Source of the DNA: Erinaceus europaeus
Lineage: Eukaryota; Chordata; Mammalia; Eulipotyphla; Erinaceidae
Direction: 5' to 3'
Assembly: GCF_950295315.1 (NCBI RefSeq)
Contig: NC_080168.1
Span: forward strand, 2,424,573-2,488,572
Length of the DNA: 64,000 bases
Positions 44,141 through 56,267 of this stretch are shown in pieces. The notes under the pieces were generated by a model. The model saw only the letters and a program-made list of their open reading frames with translations. It did no database searches and was not told where the DNA came from. Position numbers and translations under genes: made by a program. The first letter of the stretch is position 1. Each line of letters starts with the position of its first letter.

Positions 44141-44817
44141 GTTTTTAGTCACTATTTATGAGAAAAATGTAGAAAGTTGGAAGACTGCCCTGAGACTCCA
44201 CAAAGCAGCAGACTCTCCCCAGTATTGTCTCTACAAACTCCTGGTCCCTGGGGGTGGCATGTGGCTGTGAGACAAAGAGGAATGCAGGTGTCTGGTTCAG
44301 TCTAGTCTCTTGCAGAGAGGATTCTGGATTTTGAAACCGGACCAACTTCCATTCTTGCTCCTGGTGCCTCTTTCCCTGGGAGGTTAGGAGAAGTAGTCCT
44401 GGCTAATGGTTGCTAGCACAGCCATATTTTCAGCAGAATAGCTGCCTTGTTTTTCCTAAATTAGGATTTCTCAGGCAGCTACTTGTTTATCACTTGAGGC
44501 AAGCGTATTTTAGAGACACTCCGGGTAGCGGTTGGTCTCTTCAGGGGCCTCTGCCTGGCCTTGTCCCTAAGCAGTCCTTTCTTTCTCTCAGTTCTCAACC
44601 ATTCAAAATGCATTTGAAAGGCACCTTTAAAACCAAGATGTGACAGTGATTTCCTTACCTCTGTAGACCTCGGTGGGGAGATATGAAAGAAACCTCTGGT
44701 AGAAAGAAAAGTAACAATGAGTCCTTCTTTCCTTCCACATCTTGGCTTGACTGAAAGATTATACGGCTGTTGTTGGTCCCGGGAACAGCTGGGAACCAAG
44801 GCTTTTCTACTGGGCCC

Positions 44818-44820
<3 letters not shown>
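44141..44820. other. Unique sequence
   Basis: No gene or repeat recognised. Confidence 0.5.

Positions 44821-44858
<38 letters not shown>
44821..44858. repeat. (GT)n microsatellite
   Basis: About 19 GT units. Confidence 0.97.
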
Positions 44859-44864
<6 letters not shown>

Positions 44865-45044
44865 GTTTAGGCAGGTTGGTTCCAGAGTTGGAAGCTCGGT
44901 TTTGCCTCGGTAAAGAGTTCAGTGATGGAGAACAGGATTTGCCTATATGAGGTTCCAGGTATGATCAGCAGATCTGAGAGGTGAATCGGGCTCTTTCTTA
45001 TAAAAGTGAATAAATGGCTGAGTAGAGTCTAGTATATATATATA

Positions 45045-45425
45045 CCACAGCTTTTTCCTCGTCCTTCCCCTCCTCTTCATCTTCCTCCTCTTCTTCCTCC
45101 CCTTTTTTCTCTTCCTCCTCCTCCTCCTCCTCCTCTTCATCTCCTCCTTTCTTTTTGTGCTTCCAGGGTTATTGCTGGGGCTCAGTGACTGCACTACAAA
45201 TCCACCACTCCCAGCAGCCATTCCCCCCTGATTTTTTTCTTTTTTTTTAATTGGATAGGACAGAGAGAAATTGAAAGGGGGAGGGGGAGACAGAGAGGGA
45301 GAAACACCTGAAAACTTACTTTACTGTTCATGAAGCTCCCCCTAGCTCCCAGAAGTGCAGAATAGGAACCCTAGTTCTTGTGTAGTGGTAAGGTGTGTGC
45401 TTAACCTGCTGTGCTACCTCATGAC
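45045..45425 (-). mobile_element. Long SINE with (TCC)n-rich 3' end
   Basis: CCT-rich tract at 45055-45150, then 'CCAGGGTTATTGCTGGGGCT', a purine stretch and the head complement near 45425. Confidence 0.8.
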
Positions 45426-45449
45426 CCACATCTTATTGCTGTTTAAATT

Positions 45450-46000
45450 TTTTAATTTATTTATATTGGATAGAGGCAGAGAGATGTTTAGAGGGAAGAA
45501 TAAGATAGGCAGGGAGGGGGGCCTGGTCGTAGCTTAGTGGGTTAAGTGCACATGGTACAAAGCGCAAAGACCAGCCTAAGGATCCCTGTTTGAGTCCCTG
45601 GCTCCCCACCTGCAGGGGGTTCGCTTCACAAGTGGTGAAGCAGGTCTGCAACTATCTGACTTTCTCTCCCCCTCTCTGTCTTCTCCTTCTCTCTTTCCTA
45701 TCTAACAATAATAGCAATAACAACAACAATAAGGACAACAAAAAATGGGGAAAATGGCCTCTAGGAGCAGTGGAATCATAGTGCAGAGCCCCAGTGATAA
45801 CCCTGGAGGCAAAAAAAAACAAAAACAAAAACATAGGGAGAGTGAGAACGAGAGACAGAGAGACACCTACAGATCTGGCTCACCACTTGGGAAGCTTCCC
45901 CCCTACAGTGGGGACTGGGGGCTTGACCCCGCCCTTGTATACTGTAATGTGTGTAGTCAACTAGATGTGCCAATGTGCCATTGCCTGGACCCTGTACCGT
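45450..46000 (-). mobile_element. Family A SINE split by a plus-strand SINE
   Basis: The tail part is at 45450-45520, and the body resumes at 45836 ('ACCACTTGGGAAGCTTCCCC') and ends near 46000. The insertion is the next entry. Confidence 0.82.
45521..45835 (+). mobile_element. Long-form family B SINE nested in a family A SINE
   Basis: Head 'GGGCCTGGTCGTAGC', body, and 3' block ending 'AGTGATAACCCTGGAGGC' plus A-rich tail. No clear target duplication. Confidence 0.9.
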
Positions 46001-46140
46001 AGCTTTCTTAGCCACTCACCTTCTGTTGGGCATCTGGGCTGTTCCATATCGTGCTGCTATGAGCAATGGAGTGGTGTGTGGTTGCCAATTGCCGGGAGAT
46101 GAAACTACACCTACGTGTCAACAACTGTGCTATAAACCAT
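46001..46140 (-). mobile_element. Small L1 ORF2 3' fragment
   Basis: 'TTCTTAGCCACTCACC' and 'TCGTGCTGCTATGAGC' are antisense L1 ORF2 C-terminus. Confidence 0.65.
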
Positions 46141-46255
46141 GACTTTCTCAATAAAATACTTAAGAACTCTATGTTTTTATTTATTTATTTTTACAATAGG
46201 TCAGTTTTTCATTGAGGCCTTGGTTTTTATTTCAGAATTTGATTGTACAATGTCA

Positions 46256-46260
46256 TCTTT

Positions 46261-46311
<51 letters not shown>

Positions 46312-46430
46312 GCAGCCCTGTTTTACTGCTCATGGAGCTTCCCTCCTGCAGGTGGGGACCAGGGGGCTTGAACCTGGGTCCTTGCACATGGTACCATGTG
46401 CACTCTTCTGGGAGTGGCATTACCTAACAT
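46256..46430 (-). mobile_element. Family A SINE with (GA)n
   Basis: GA tract 46266-46309, then 'CTCCTGCAGGTGGGGACCAG'. The head is diverged. Confidence 0.85.
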
Positions 46431-46599
46431 TCTAGTTTAACCCATTTAAAATGAAGTGAGGACTCCATGAAGGAGGAAAACAAGACTGTGAAGTAGAACT
46501 TATGCCAGAGACTCTATTTGATCACCACACACCATGGAGCAGGATATTACTTCCTAACTGAAGAAGAAGTGGGAAGAAGCTAGGAAGTCTGTTCTAGGT

Positions 46600-47270
46600 A
46601 TGTTCCTAGGGGCCCATGACTTTAGCACTCTTTGCTTAATCTTGATTCTCGTCTGCTCTATTCCTACTTTTGGTTCCTGTTTATTAAACATTTTGTCCTG
46701 TCTTATATCTTAACTGCCTTTCAGACACCAACTTGCAGATGCTACTACGATTCCATCCTGACTTCCCTGGGCAGACAACCTCACTAATGTGTCCTGGAAC
46801 TTCACCTTTGCAGAGCCCTGCCCCCCTCGGGGAAGATAGAAACAGGCTGGGGGTGTTGCCTCCTCAGCCAACATGCATGTTCAGGGAAGAAGCAACTACA
46901 GAAGCCAGAACTCCCACCTTCTGCACCCCACAAGGAATTTTTATCCATACTCCCAGAGGGGAAGAATTAATAGGGGGAAGATGACCAGAGGGCTCTGAAC
47001 TCCAAGTACATCAGCACCTAGAGAGAGACGAGGACAAAAGGAAGTGCAATTGGAAGTAGTAATAGGTGTGGGTGTGACTTAGAAAGGAAGAGAAGGCAGG
47101 ACCATAAAAATCAACCCATATCTGTGATCTTGGGAGAACCACACAGTTTCCAGTGGAGGAAATGGGCACAGAACTCTGGTGGTGGGAATGGTGTGGAATT
47201 ATACCCCTGTTATCTTATAATTTTGTAAATCAACATTAAATGACTAATAAAAAAACTTAAAAAGTTAGAA
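46600..47270 (+). mobile_element. L1 3' UTR copy
   Basis: 'CTTGCAGATGCTACTACGAT', 'TCTGGTGGTGGGAATGGTGT', ending 'AATGACTAATAAAAAA'. 46975-47150 is extra sequence not shared with the other copies. Confidence 0.8.
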
Positions 47271-47465
47271 AACACTCTTATAACATAGGAAATATCAGTC
47301 TCAAAAGTCATCAGTAGTTGTATATTTCCTATGAGATAAGCCTCTCTTCTGATCACCAAGGTCTTCTGATATCTAGGACCCACCACTGATTGACTGGGTA
47401 ACTTAGGGTCACATTTTTTTTTTTTTTTGTCTTCAGGTTTTCAATCTGAAGGGAGTTACTAAAAT

Positions 47466-47733
47466 ATTTAAGTGAAGGGCTGGAGAGAGAGTGTAGGAAT
47501 AACATTGAATTTGCATGTGAGAGGTCCCAGGTTCACTGTGCAGTAGTCAGAACTGAGTGGTACCCTGGTAAAAAAAAATTAAAAAAGAGGAGAGAGAGAG
47601 AGAGAGAGAGAGGCCAGATGGCAGTGCACCTGATTGAGCACACATGTTACAATGCACAAGGACCTGGGTTCAAACCCCCAGTATCCACCAGCATGGGGAA
47701 AGTTTCACAAGTGGTGAAACAGTGCTGCAGCTG

Positions 47734-47806
<73 letters not shown>

Positions 47807-47850
47807 TCTTCTTTTCAACTTATGTCTATCTCTATCCAATAAATAAAGAT
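47466..47850 (+). mobile_element. Family C SINE, (GA)n tract, then family A SINE
   Basis: 47466-47575 has 'GAGAGGTCCCAGGTTCACTG'. 47588-47612 is a GA tract. 47612-47850 is family A, with a CT repeat and TA repeat (47735-47804) expanded inside its pyrimidine-rich middle. Confidence 0.82.
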
Positions 47851-48500
47851 AATGAGAAAAACTTAGATGATATAAAGCATTTTAAGCACAAAGTAGCACT
47901 TAGCTGCACAGTAGAATCAAGTTTGATGTGGTTGTCCAGTTTATAGCAATGTCCCCCTCAGACATATCCGTATAGCATCTTTCCTCCCACTCCAGAATCA
48001 TGAATGGAAGCTGTGTTCAAGTCTAAGAACTTTTTCACTGGGTGTAGTTTTTTGTCTCATGGATTTGAGGAATGGGATGTCTCAGTTCTGCAGTGTTAAT
48101 AGCTGAGCATTTTGTAAGAATAAGTAGTAACCTTATAATAAAGCTTTTATAATAATAATAATATAATAATGATAATTAGTGGGGATGTTAACACAGTGTG
48201 GCTGAGAGAGGGATTCTGGGAGGCCTGGCCTGTATGTCAGCACACAGCACTGGTGACAGAGAGGAACTTTTCAGGGTCCACGCAGATCTGTTCACTGAGC
48301 AGGCTCAGTGGACAGAGGATGCTTTTCTCAATGTTGGCCACACAGGTTGGGTCAGTGGCCTGTTTTCTCCAATGTGTTGGTTCTCATATGATGGTTGACA
48401 TCAGTAAATAGAGTAATAGTTTACGTTTGCACCTAACTCCAACTCACATCAACTTTTTAGGCCTTCTGCCCCCCTTTTTTACTTAAAAATAGAGATTTAT
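47851..48500. other. Unique sequence
   Basis: Nothing recognised. Confidence 0.5.
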
Positions 48501-48882
48501 CTAGGGGGTGAGCAGTGGTGCACCCTGCTGAGCACACATGTTATCATTTGCAAAGATCCCGGTCTGGGCCCCGCCCCATCCCCACCTGCAGGAGGGAAGT
48601 TTCATGAGCGGTGAAGAGGATCTGCAGGTGCCTTTCTTCCATCCTTCCTCCCTTCCTCCCTCCCTTCCTTCCTTCCTTCCTTCCTTCCTTCCTTCCTTCC
48701 TTCCCTTCTTCCTTCCTTCCTTCCTTCCTCCCTTCCTCCCTTCCTCCCTTCCTTTCTCTCCATCTCAACGTTCCCTCTCAAATAAAAACAAAGAAGAAAA
48801 AAAGGGGCCAGATGGAATAGGGAGCAGTGGATTCATCATGCAGGTACTGAGCCTCAGCAATAACCTTGGTGGCAATTAAAAT
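48501..48882 (+). mobile_element. Long SINE with internal (CCTT)n expansion
   Basis: Head 'GGGGGTGAGCAGTGGTGCAC', CCTT/CCCT array at 48640-48755 in place of the usual CT-rich middle, and the 3' block 'CAGCAATAACCTTGGTGGC'. Confidence 0.85.
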
Positions 48883-49300
48883 ATATTTATTTACTTTGAT
48901 GTGTAAATGACAAGAACACCACTCAGCTCTCGTGTGAGGGTGCTAGGGACTGGACCTAGGGCTTGCGAATCATACATGCTACATCTAGTCTAGGCTACTT
49001 CCCTAGCCCCTTTCCTGCCCCCCATCTTCTATTCCTCTTTTTTTTTTCATCCATTTTCTCTCTTTCTTTTCCTCTTTTCCTTCCTTCCTCTCTTCCTTCT
49101 TTCCTTTCTTTTTCTCTTTTACTTTCTTGCTCCTTGACTCTCTCTCTCTTTCTTCTTTTATTTCTTCCCTTCTTTAAACATTCACTTATTTATTTAGAAA
49201 GAAAAGCAGAGCGTCACTCTAGCACATGAATTGCTAGGGATTAATTTGTGACCTGACGCTCACAAGTCCAGCTTTTTATGCACTCTGTCCTTCCCCAGGC
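48883..49300 (-). mobile_element. Two family C-like SINEs around a CT-rich tract
   Basis: 48883-49015 and 49190-49300 are diverged minus copies. 49020-49180 is a TTCC/CTTT-rich stretch. Confidence 0.65.
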
Positions 49301-49959
49301 CATGACTCTCTTCTCTTACCTGGCTTTGGAACAAAGATGTCTCAAAGGCACCTCACGGTAGACGCCATCTGATTCCTTAAATGCTCTTTGAACCCACAGG
49401 GCAGCATGTCCACAAGATGGAAGGCTACACAGTCATGGGTTAGCCTGTGTTCACCAGCCCACGGGCAGCAGCGATCTAGATACTCACCTCCTAATGAGCT
49501 CTGGAAAATCAGTGCTGCTGACTTGAGTCTGTTTCCCCCAGTGGCATGCTCAGAGGTAGCCCGTTACAGAAATGAAGATGTGTTTTCCTGAATTCTCCGC
49601 TATCAAATATTCAATCCCTGCCTTTGGTTAGCAGAACGTTTTCTGCAGTGGAGGTCATCTTTGCAAAATGTTCTGCTGTGAGTGAGAACAGCTTCTTCCT
49701 GCCCTGGTGGTGGCTCCTGGGGGCAGGCGCCCAGGATGGCTCTCCTGAGAGAGATGCTGTCTGTCTGGACTCACAGCTGAATATCAATGGCTCATGCATG
49801 ACTTAACCCTAAAGGGAGATTTGGCATGAATAGCATTTCCAAGATGTATAATTAACTCTTTTATATTAATGAGGAATAGAACTTGTGGAGGGAGGGAGCT
49901 GTGAGCTGGCTCAGGGTCCAGGCTAGTAAACTTTAACCCTTTCCTTCCTCCACAGGGAG
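49301..49959. other. Unique sequence
   Basis: 49790-49880 is an AT-rich island. No gene recognised. Confidence 0.5.
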
Positions 49960-50347
49960 GTCCTGTGTTGTTAACAATTTGGAAGGCTCTTGCCGGGCGG
50001 GTTGGCTTCACGGCCCAGTAACAGAGACGCGGAGACAATGGCTGGACAGGGAAGCTGTATTTCTTTATTCAGGAACAACGATTCATAAACTAAGACAAAC
50101 TAATCAACCAAACAGAACTCTGCTGTCCCTTTGCGGCGGCACAAGCACTCTCTCTTACTCTTGAACTCAGGAACCCTCCAACTCTGGGACTCTCTAACTC
50201 TGTCACTCTCCAACTCTCGAACTCAGGAACTCTCTGTCGGGGTTCCTTGGGGCGGGGCCAAGCGGCCCGCGAAATTAACTGGACTGATCCAATTCTCTTG
50301 GCGGGGGAGGGCTAGAACAAACCAATGTAAAGCATACAACAGACCTG
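49960..50347 (-). mobile_element. Solo LTR 1 of an endogenous retrovirus (class II-like)
   Basis: The LTR is 49966-50341, with ends TGTTGT...ACAACA. On the minus strand the polyadenylation signal AATAAA (complement at 50064-50069) is followed by a U5-like segment. A GC box 'GGGGCGGGGCC' is at 50249-50259 (plus-strand coordinates). The flanking hexamers GTCCTG (49960-49965) and GACCTG (50342-50347) differ at one base, consistent with an aged 6-bp target duplication. No internal region adjoins it. Confidence 0.85.
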
Positions 50348-50610
50348 TCAGTACACGGGAGGAGGAGGAGCTAGGCTGACTCCTTCCTTTGTCTCCTGCT
50401 CCCTGTCTCTCCATGCGTGATGTGTTCCTCTGGAGACAGTTTGATGCCACAGCTCTTTATCGCGTCTCTGTCCTTTATGTGCTCTGCAGATGTGTTTAAC
50501 CTCATTTCTGCCCACAGTGGACTGACCTTTCCTTGGAGAGTGAGTGCGTGTCCTCAAGGAAGAAATGAATATAAACACATGCAGTGAGGTCTAATGTGCA
50601 ATGTACTATA
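50348..50610. other. Unique sequence
   Basis: Nothing recognised. Confidence 0.45.
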
Positions 50611-50915
50611 TGATTTTTTTTTTTTTTGGTAAATGTCTTATTTATTTGTTAACAAAAGAGAGATACAGAGAGAAAAACAGAGAGACGGAGGAAGATAGGT
50701 AGGTAGGTAGGTAGATGATATGTAGATAGATGACAGGTAAAAATAGATGATAGATAGAAGATAGATAGATAGTTAGACAGATGATAGATGACAGATAGAT
50801 ACTAGTTCATTGATCATCTCTGGCTAATGGTGGTTCTTGGGATTGAACTTTGGACCTCAGAGCCTCAGGCATGAAAATGTTTTGCAGAACCATTATGCTG
50901 TCTCCCTGGCCCATG
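50611..50915 (-). mobile_element. Family C SINE with GATA/GGTA microsatellite
   Basis: 50695-50800 is a GTAG/GATA array. 'CAGAGCCTCAGGCATGAAAA' and 'ACCATTATGCTGTCTCCC' mark the SINE. Confidence 0.85.
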
Positions 50916-52189
50916 ACTGGAATTTACTTGATATCTTGTTGGTTGTTCAAGCATGACCACACAGAGCAGGGATTAACGCCAGCCATGGTCTGTGAGACAG
51001 CAAGGCTTGTGGCAAATAGAACAAGAGAACCAGTGGATCACGGGGGGAGAAGATTTTCTGGTTGACAGAAGTCGGGGAAGCCTATGACCACTGTGCCAGC
51101 AAGAACAGTTGAAGTTCTACTGCAGTAACAAAGAGAAAAATCTAGTGGCTTAGGTTAGCCAACAAATTATTTTCATCCAACTTACATAGCTGGGAACATT
51201 CTAGGCTGCACTCATTTCAGGACCCGTCTTCCTTGAGTGGTATATAATAGGGTGACCCAGCCTCCCTTCTGAGAGCAGGCCAGTTGCTACCACTGGTGCT
51301 CTGCAGTGAGGGCAAGTCCTGGAGAGCCCACACAGGGTTTCTGCTGATGCTCCTGATGGAAGTGAATAGTGATGGTGGAGAGAGGCTCTATTAGAGGGCT
51401 AGGCCCATCATAGCTGTGTGGGAAGAGAACTCTATTCCTCATTGTTCTTTAGAATGTCTGGTCATCCTGAGTCCTCTAAAGTGTGAGGAAGGGAAGTGTA
51501 CACTGAATTTTGCAACCTCCCAGGTGGAAGAGACCCAGGCCACTATGTTTTATTGGCCATGGCAAATCACATACATGCGTACTTAATTGCAAACAGAAGA
51601 GCATTTCCCCTGGGTTCTTGGAAGGGAGATAACAGCAAACACCAGTGAGTAGCTCTGAGAACACCAGCCAGATTCCGTGAATGAGTGAGACTGTATAAAG
51701 TTGACCATGTAAGGATGGTGCAAGATAGATGTAGCTAGACTTGAAAGTTCTCTCACTGACCAGCTGAGTGGACTTTGGCAAAAGGTTGCTTGTAGGATGA
51801 ATTGTTCTAACAAGGCTGTGGGGACTGTATATGCAGGTCAGTGCTGATTTATTTAGAGATTGCCTTTTCTACCTGACAACTTTTTGTGTTTAATTTGAAT
51901 CTCACATGGCATATCTTTGACCTCTTGGTCATGAATCCCAAGTAATATATCTAAAATCTTCCAATAGACTTCCCTGTTTTTGATTAAACTAGCTCAGGCA
52001 GGTGTCAGGCCAAGTGCCAGGGCAAGTGTCACTGCTCAGAGAGCTGAAGGGGAGGTTCAGGGATATGAGACTCTTAGCACACAGACAAAAGTACATGGAG
52101 CGAGCGAGAGAGAGAGAGAGAGAGAGAGAGACCACTGGGACTATGGACTGGAGCTGCTAACCCCTTTATTGTTCTAAACCAAGCCTTTA
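50916..52189. other. Unique sequence with (GA)n at 52102-52130
   Basis: About 1.2 kb repeat-poor. Minus frames at 51476-51813 lack recognisable domains. Confidence 0.5.
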
Positions 52190-52350
52190 AAAATTGTATT
52201 AGTGATTTAATATTGATTTACAAAATTATGGGATAGCAGGGGTATCGTCCCACACTGTTTCCACCCCCAGAGTTCTGTGTCCCCATTCACTCCATTGCAA
52301 ACTGCAGTAGTTCTCCCAAGGTCACAGACATGAATTGACTATTGTTTCTA

Positions 52351-52389
<39 letters not shown>

Positions 52390-52600
52390 GTATCTATCTA
52401 TCATCTACCCATTTTTCCTGTGCTCCTGCCTTCTTTTCCTTTCTAAGTCACACCTACTACTTCTGAGTGTTCTTCCCTTCATCCTCCTTTTATTTCCCTT
52501 TCTCTCTCTGGGTTCTGGTGGAGTTGGGAGTTCAGAGCCCTCTGGTCATCTTCCCCCTAACATTTCTCCTTCTCTGGGAGTATGGACCAAAGTTCTTTTT
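52190..52600 (-). mobile_element. L1 3' UTR fragment with (TATC)n
   Basis: Minus-strand; 'TTAGTGATTTAATATTGATT' start and 'GGGAGTATGGACCAAAG' end. A TATC array lies at 52350-52400. The same subfamily recurs at 61600-61810. Confidence 0.78.
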
Positions 52601-52856
52601 TTTTTTTATTGTTGTTATTGATGTCATTGTTGTTAGATAGGTCAGAAAGACCTTGAGAGAGAAGGAGAAGACAGAGAAGGGGAGAGAAAGATAGACACAT
52701 GGAGACCTGCTTCACAGCTTGTGAAGCGACCCTCCTTGAGGTGGGGAACCGGTGGCTTGAACCCGGATCCTTATTCCAAAACAAACGGGATCCTTATGCC
52801 AGTCCTTGCGCTTTGCGACATGTGCATTTAATCCTTGGCTACCGCCTGGCTCCCAA
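52601..52856 (-). mobile_element. Family B SINE with an internal 20-25 bp duplication
   Basis: 'GGATCCTTAT' occurs at both 52765 and 52789, separated by 'TCCAAAACAAACG'. Otherwise a standard minus copy. Confidence 0.9.
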
Positions 52857-52878
52857 ATTCCTAGTTTCTTTTTTCTTT

Positions 52879-53163
52879 TTTCCCCTAGTTTTTAAAAAAT
52901 ATTTAATTATTTATTTATTCCCTTTTGTTGCTCTTGTTGTTTTATTGTTGTAGTATAGGACAGAGAGAAATGGAGAAAGGAGGGGAAGACAGAGGGGGAG
53001 AGAGAGATAGACACCTGCAGACCTGCTTTACCGCCTGTGAAGCAACTCTCCTGAAGGTGGGGAGCCTGGGCTCAAACCAGAGTCCTTAAGCTGGTCCTTG
53101 AGCTTTGCGCCATGTGCGCATAACCTGCTGGGCTCCCGCCGGGCTCCCCTTTTCCCTAGTTTC
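52879..53163 (-). mobile_element. Family B SINE, same target as its neighbour
   Basis: Minus copy of about 52893-53149, preceded by 'TTTTCCCCTAGTTT' and followed by 'TTTTCCCTAGTTT'. Confidence 0.9.
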
Positions 53164-53485
53164 TTTTTTTGTTTTTTTTAAATATTTTATTTTATTTTAT
53201 TTATTTATTCCCTTTTGTTGCCCTTGTTGTTTTATTGTTGTAGTTATTATTGTTGTTGTCGTCGTTGGATAGGACAGAGAGAAACGGAGAGAGGAGGGGA
53301 AGACAGAGAGGAGGAGAGAAAGACAGACACCTGCAGACCTGCTTCACCGCCTGTGAAGCGACTCCCCTGCAGGTGGGGAGCCGGGGTTCAAACCGGGATC
53401 CTTATGCCGGTCCTTGTGCTTTGCGCCACCTGCGCTTACCCCACAGCGCTACAGCTCGACTCCTTTTCCCTAGTTTCTTTTTTTT
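53164..53485 (-). mobile_element. Family B SINE, third in a stack
   Basis: Minus copy of about 53175-53463, flanked by 'TTTTCCCTAGTTTCTTTTTT' on both sides (from 53151 and 53465). Confidence 0.93.
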
Positions 53486-54250
53486 TTCTCTATCCCTCTG
53501 GGAGCATGGACCCAGGGTCGTTGAGGGTTGCAGAAGGTAGAAGGTCTGGCTTCTGTAAATGCTTCCCCGCTGAACATGGGCGTTGACTGGTCGGTCCACA
53601 CTCCCAGCCTGCCTCTCTCTTTCCCTAGTAGGGTGGGTCTCTGGGGAAGCGGAGCTCCAGGACATATTGGTGGGGTCTTCAGTCCAGGGAAGCCTGGCCG
53701 GCATCCTGATGACACCTGGAACCTGGTGGCTGAAAAGAGAGTTAACATACGAAGCCAAACAAATTGTTGAGCAATCATGGGCCCAAAGCTTGGAATAGTG
53801 GAGAGGAAGTGTTAGGGAGGTACTCACTGCAAACTCTAGTGTACTTCTGCTTTCTTACTTTGGTGCCATACTCCAAACTCAGTCAATTTCTGCTTTGCGT
53901 TTCTACTTCTTTTTTTTTTTTTTTTACATGCATAACATTCCCCAGATTCCCATTTAACAATACAACCCCCACTATGTTATTCATCATTTTTCATGGACCT
54001 GTATTCTCCCCACCCACCCCAGAGTCTTTTAGGACCAAAGTTCTTTATGGGGTGCAGAAGGTGGGAGTTCTGGTTTCTGTAATTGCTTCTCCACTGGACA
54101 TGGGCTTTGACAGGTTGATCCACACCTCCAGTCTGTTTCTGTCTTTCCCGAGTGGGGCAGGGCTCTGGAGGGGTGCGGTTCCAGGGCACATTGGTGAGGT
54201 CGTCTGTCCATGGAGTTCTGGATGGAATCCTAGTAGTATCTGCTTCTTGG
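53486..54250 (-). mobile_element. L1 3' UTR, two abutting minus-strand pieces
   Basis: 53490-53880 closely resembles 8650-9020. 54020-54250 repeats an overlapping portion ('GGGAGTTCTGGTTTCTG', 'GGTTGATCCACACC'). Between them is older L1-like 3' UTR. Confidence 0.8.
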
Positions 54251-54669
54251 TGTCAGATGAGCCTTTTTATACTATCAACTGGTGCAGTCAGCTTAGACAC
54301 TCACAGTCATTACGTCAGGTGTGCCAGGTCAGTATTAACATCAGGCAGTACATCAGGTATGTCAAGTTAGCACCTACATGAGATGCACCTGGGTGCTGGG
54401 TGCTCCTGGGCCTTGAGGCATGGCTGACACCCGGGCCTTGAACTGAGGTGTAGGCCTCTTCCGACGGTGGGCTTCAGCGAGCATCTCTGCGGGACCAGTA
54501 GGTGTCTTTGCAGAGCAGAAAATGCCCCTGTCCCTTGAGTGGCTTGGGTGTCTAGACAATCTGATGCCAGGATCTCAGGATCCCAGAATTACGGGTCTAT
54601 GATAGTGTAGGAACTGTCTTCAGCCCCATTTTCCATTTTTTGCCCTCCTGAAATTCACCTCACCTCTCT
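54251..54669. other. Unique sequence
   Basis: CAGGT/GTCAGG-rich short direct repeats at 54300-54380. No gene recognised. Confidence 0.45.
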
Positions 54670-55285
54670 TTTTGTTTTATTGTATCTTATTTTTTGCCAC
54701 CAGGATTATTTCTGGGGCTTGGCATCTATACGATGACTCCATAACTCCTGACAACCTTTCTTTCTCTTTTCTTCTCTTTCCCTTTCTTTCTCTTTTCTTT
54801 CTTTTCTTCTCTTTCCTCTCTCTCTCCTTCCTTCCTTCATCCCCCCTTTCTTTCTTTTCCTTTTAAAAAATGTTTAATCTTTATTAATTAATTAATTAAT
54901 TAATTTTGAATAGAGACAGAGAGAAATTGTGAAGGAAGGGGAAAATAGAGCCAGAGAGAGACAGAGAGACTCCTGCAGACCTGCTTCACCACTCATGAAG
55001 CTTTCCCCCTGCAGGTGGGGACCAGGGACTTGAACTCAGATCCTTGCACAGTGTAATGTTTGTGTTTAACCAGGTGCACCACCGCCTGGCCCCCTTTCTT
55101 TTCTTTTTTATAGAGACAGAGAGAAATAGAGAGGGAGATGGAGGGAACTAGTACACGAGAGATACCTGCAACACTGTTCCAACGTTCATGAAGCTTCCTT
55201 CCTGCAGGTAGGGACCAGGGACCTGAACCTGGGTCCTTGTGTGTGGCCCTGTGGCCACTCTACCTGGTGTACCACCGCCCAGCCC
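54670..55285 (-). mobile_element. SINE remnants: 3' block, CT tract, two family A copies
   Basis: 54690-54755 is a diverged 3' block and 54760-54865 is CTTT-rich. 54870-55093 is family A ('CACCACCGCCTGGCCCC'), and 55100-55285 is another family A copy. Confidence 0.8.
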
Positions 55286-56087
55286 CAGCCCCAGTCCCTT
55301 CTTCAGGGAGTCCCTTCTGTGATGAATGACCTGGGCAACCACAAGCGGCGAGGCTGACTCTGGCTCGCTTTAGAAGATTCCTGAAAAAGGTGACCATCCA
55401 CTTGTTGTCTTTCACCAACCATCCCTCTGCAGGAGAAAAAGAAGACTTTTCAACAACATGACTATTCTGGGGAAAAGGATGTGACGCAAGTTACGAATTC
55501 CCAAGAAAATGATGAAGAAGCCCTAGCTCTCGTGCTCTTAGAATACCCGCCTTTATCTGCTATGTTTCAAATCAATTGTATAGTTATTGATAAGCAATTC
55601 CCACAGATCTTAATGAGTTTAATGAATAAAGAATGAGCATAATAAGTGAGCTTAACTCCACCAAGAAATAATTTCTTATACAAAAGAAGTTTGATATTAA
55701 ACTACCACCAAGTATAATATAATGAAATCACATTAATTCTCCTAGGTATAATGCAATTGTCTGAGCTGGTACATAGATAAGGAGCTGAAGGCAGATTTCT
55801 GGCATGCCTTTTGAGAGGAATTTGCGTGGCTTTAAAAATAACTCAGGGGAAATCAGGGCCAGAATGAAGAGGGGTTTCTAAGACATGGGAGCCATTTCCA
55901 CACACATGACTGAAGCTGGGTCTAATTTAATGGTTGTGATTCATGAGATGAAGTTAGAAGGGGGAAATTGGGAAAATATTGGCCTTAGCTTTCTCCTAGC
56001 TCTGTGGGGGAAGGAGAGGGAAGGGAGATCACATTCTTAGTGTGGACATAAAACCGACATGTGAATTGGTGGCAGCTTCTCTGACGT

Positions 56088-56095
<8 letters not shown>
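55286..56095. other. Unique sequence
   Basis: Repeat-free AT-rich stretch, particularly 55560-55960. No gene recognised. Confidence 0.55.

Positions 56096-56145
<50 letters not shown>
56096..56145. repeat. (CA)n microsatellite
   Basis: About 24 CA units preceded by 'GCATGCGCG'. A 14-C run follows at about 56195-56209. Confidence 0.97.
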
Positions 56146-56147
<2 letters not shown>

Positions 56148-56267
56148 CCTGTAAGAGAGTGATGGCTTGAATGTGAAGATCCCATTGCTTCCAACCCCCC
56201 CCCCCCCATGCCTTCGTCCTAAGCACAAGAACTGAGACTATGTTACCTTACACGGAAAGAGATAATT

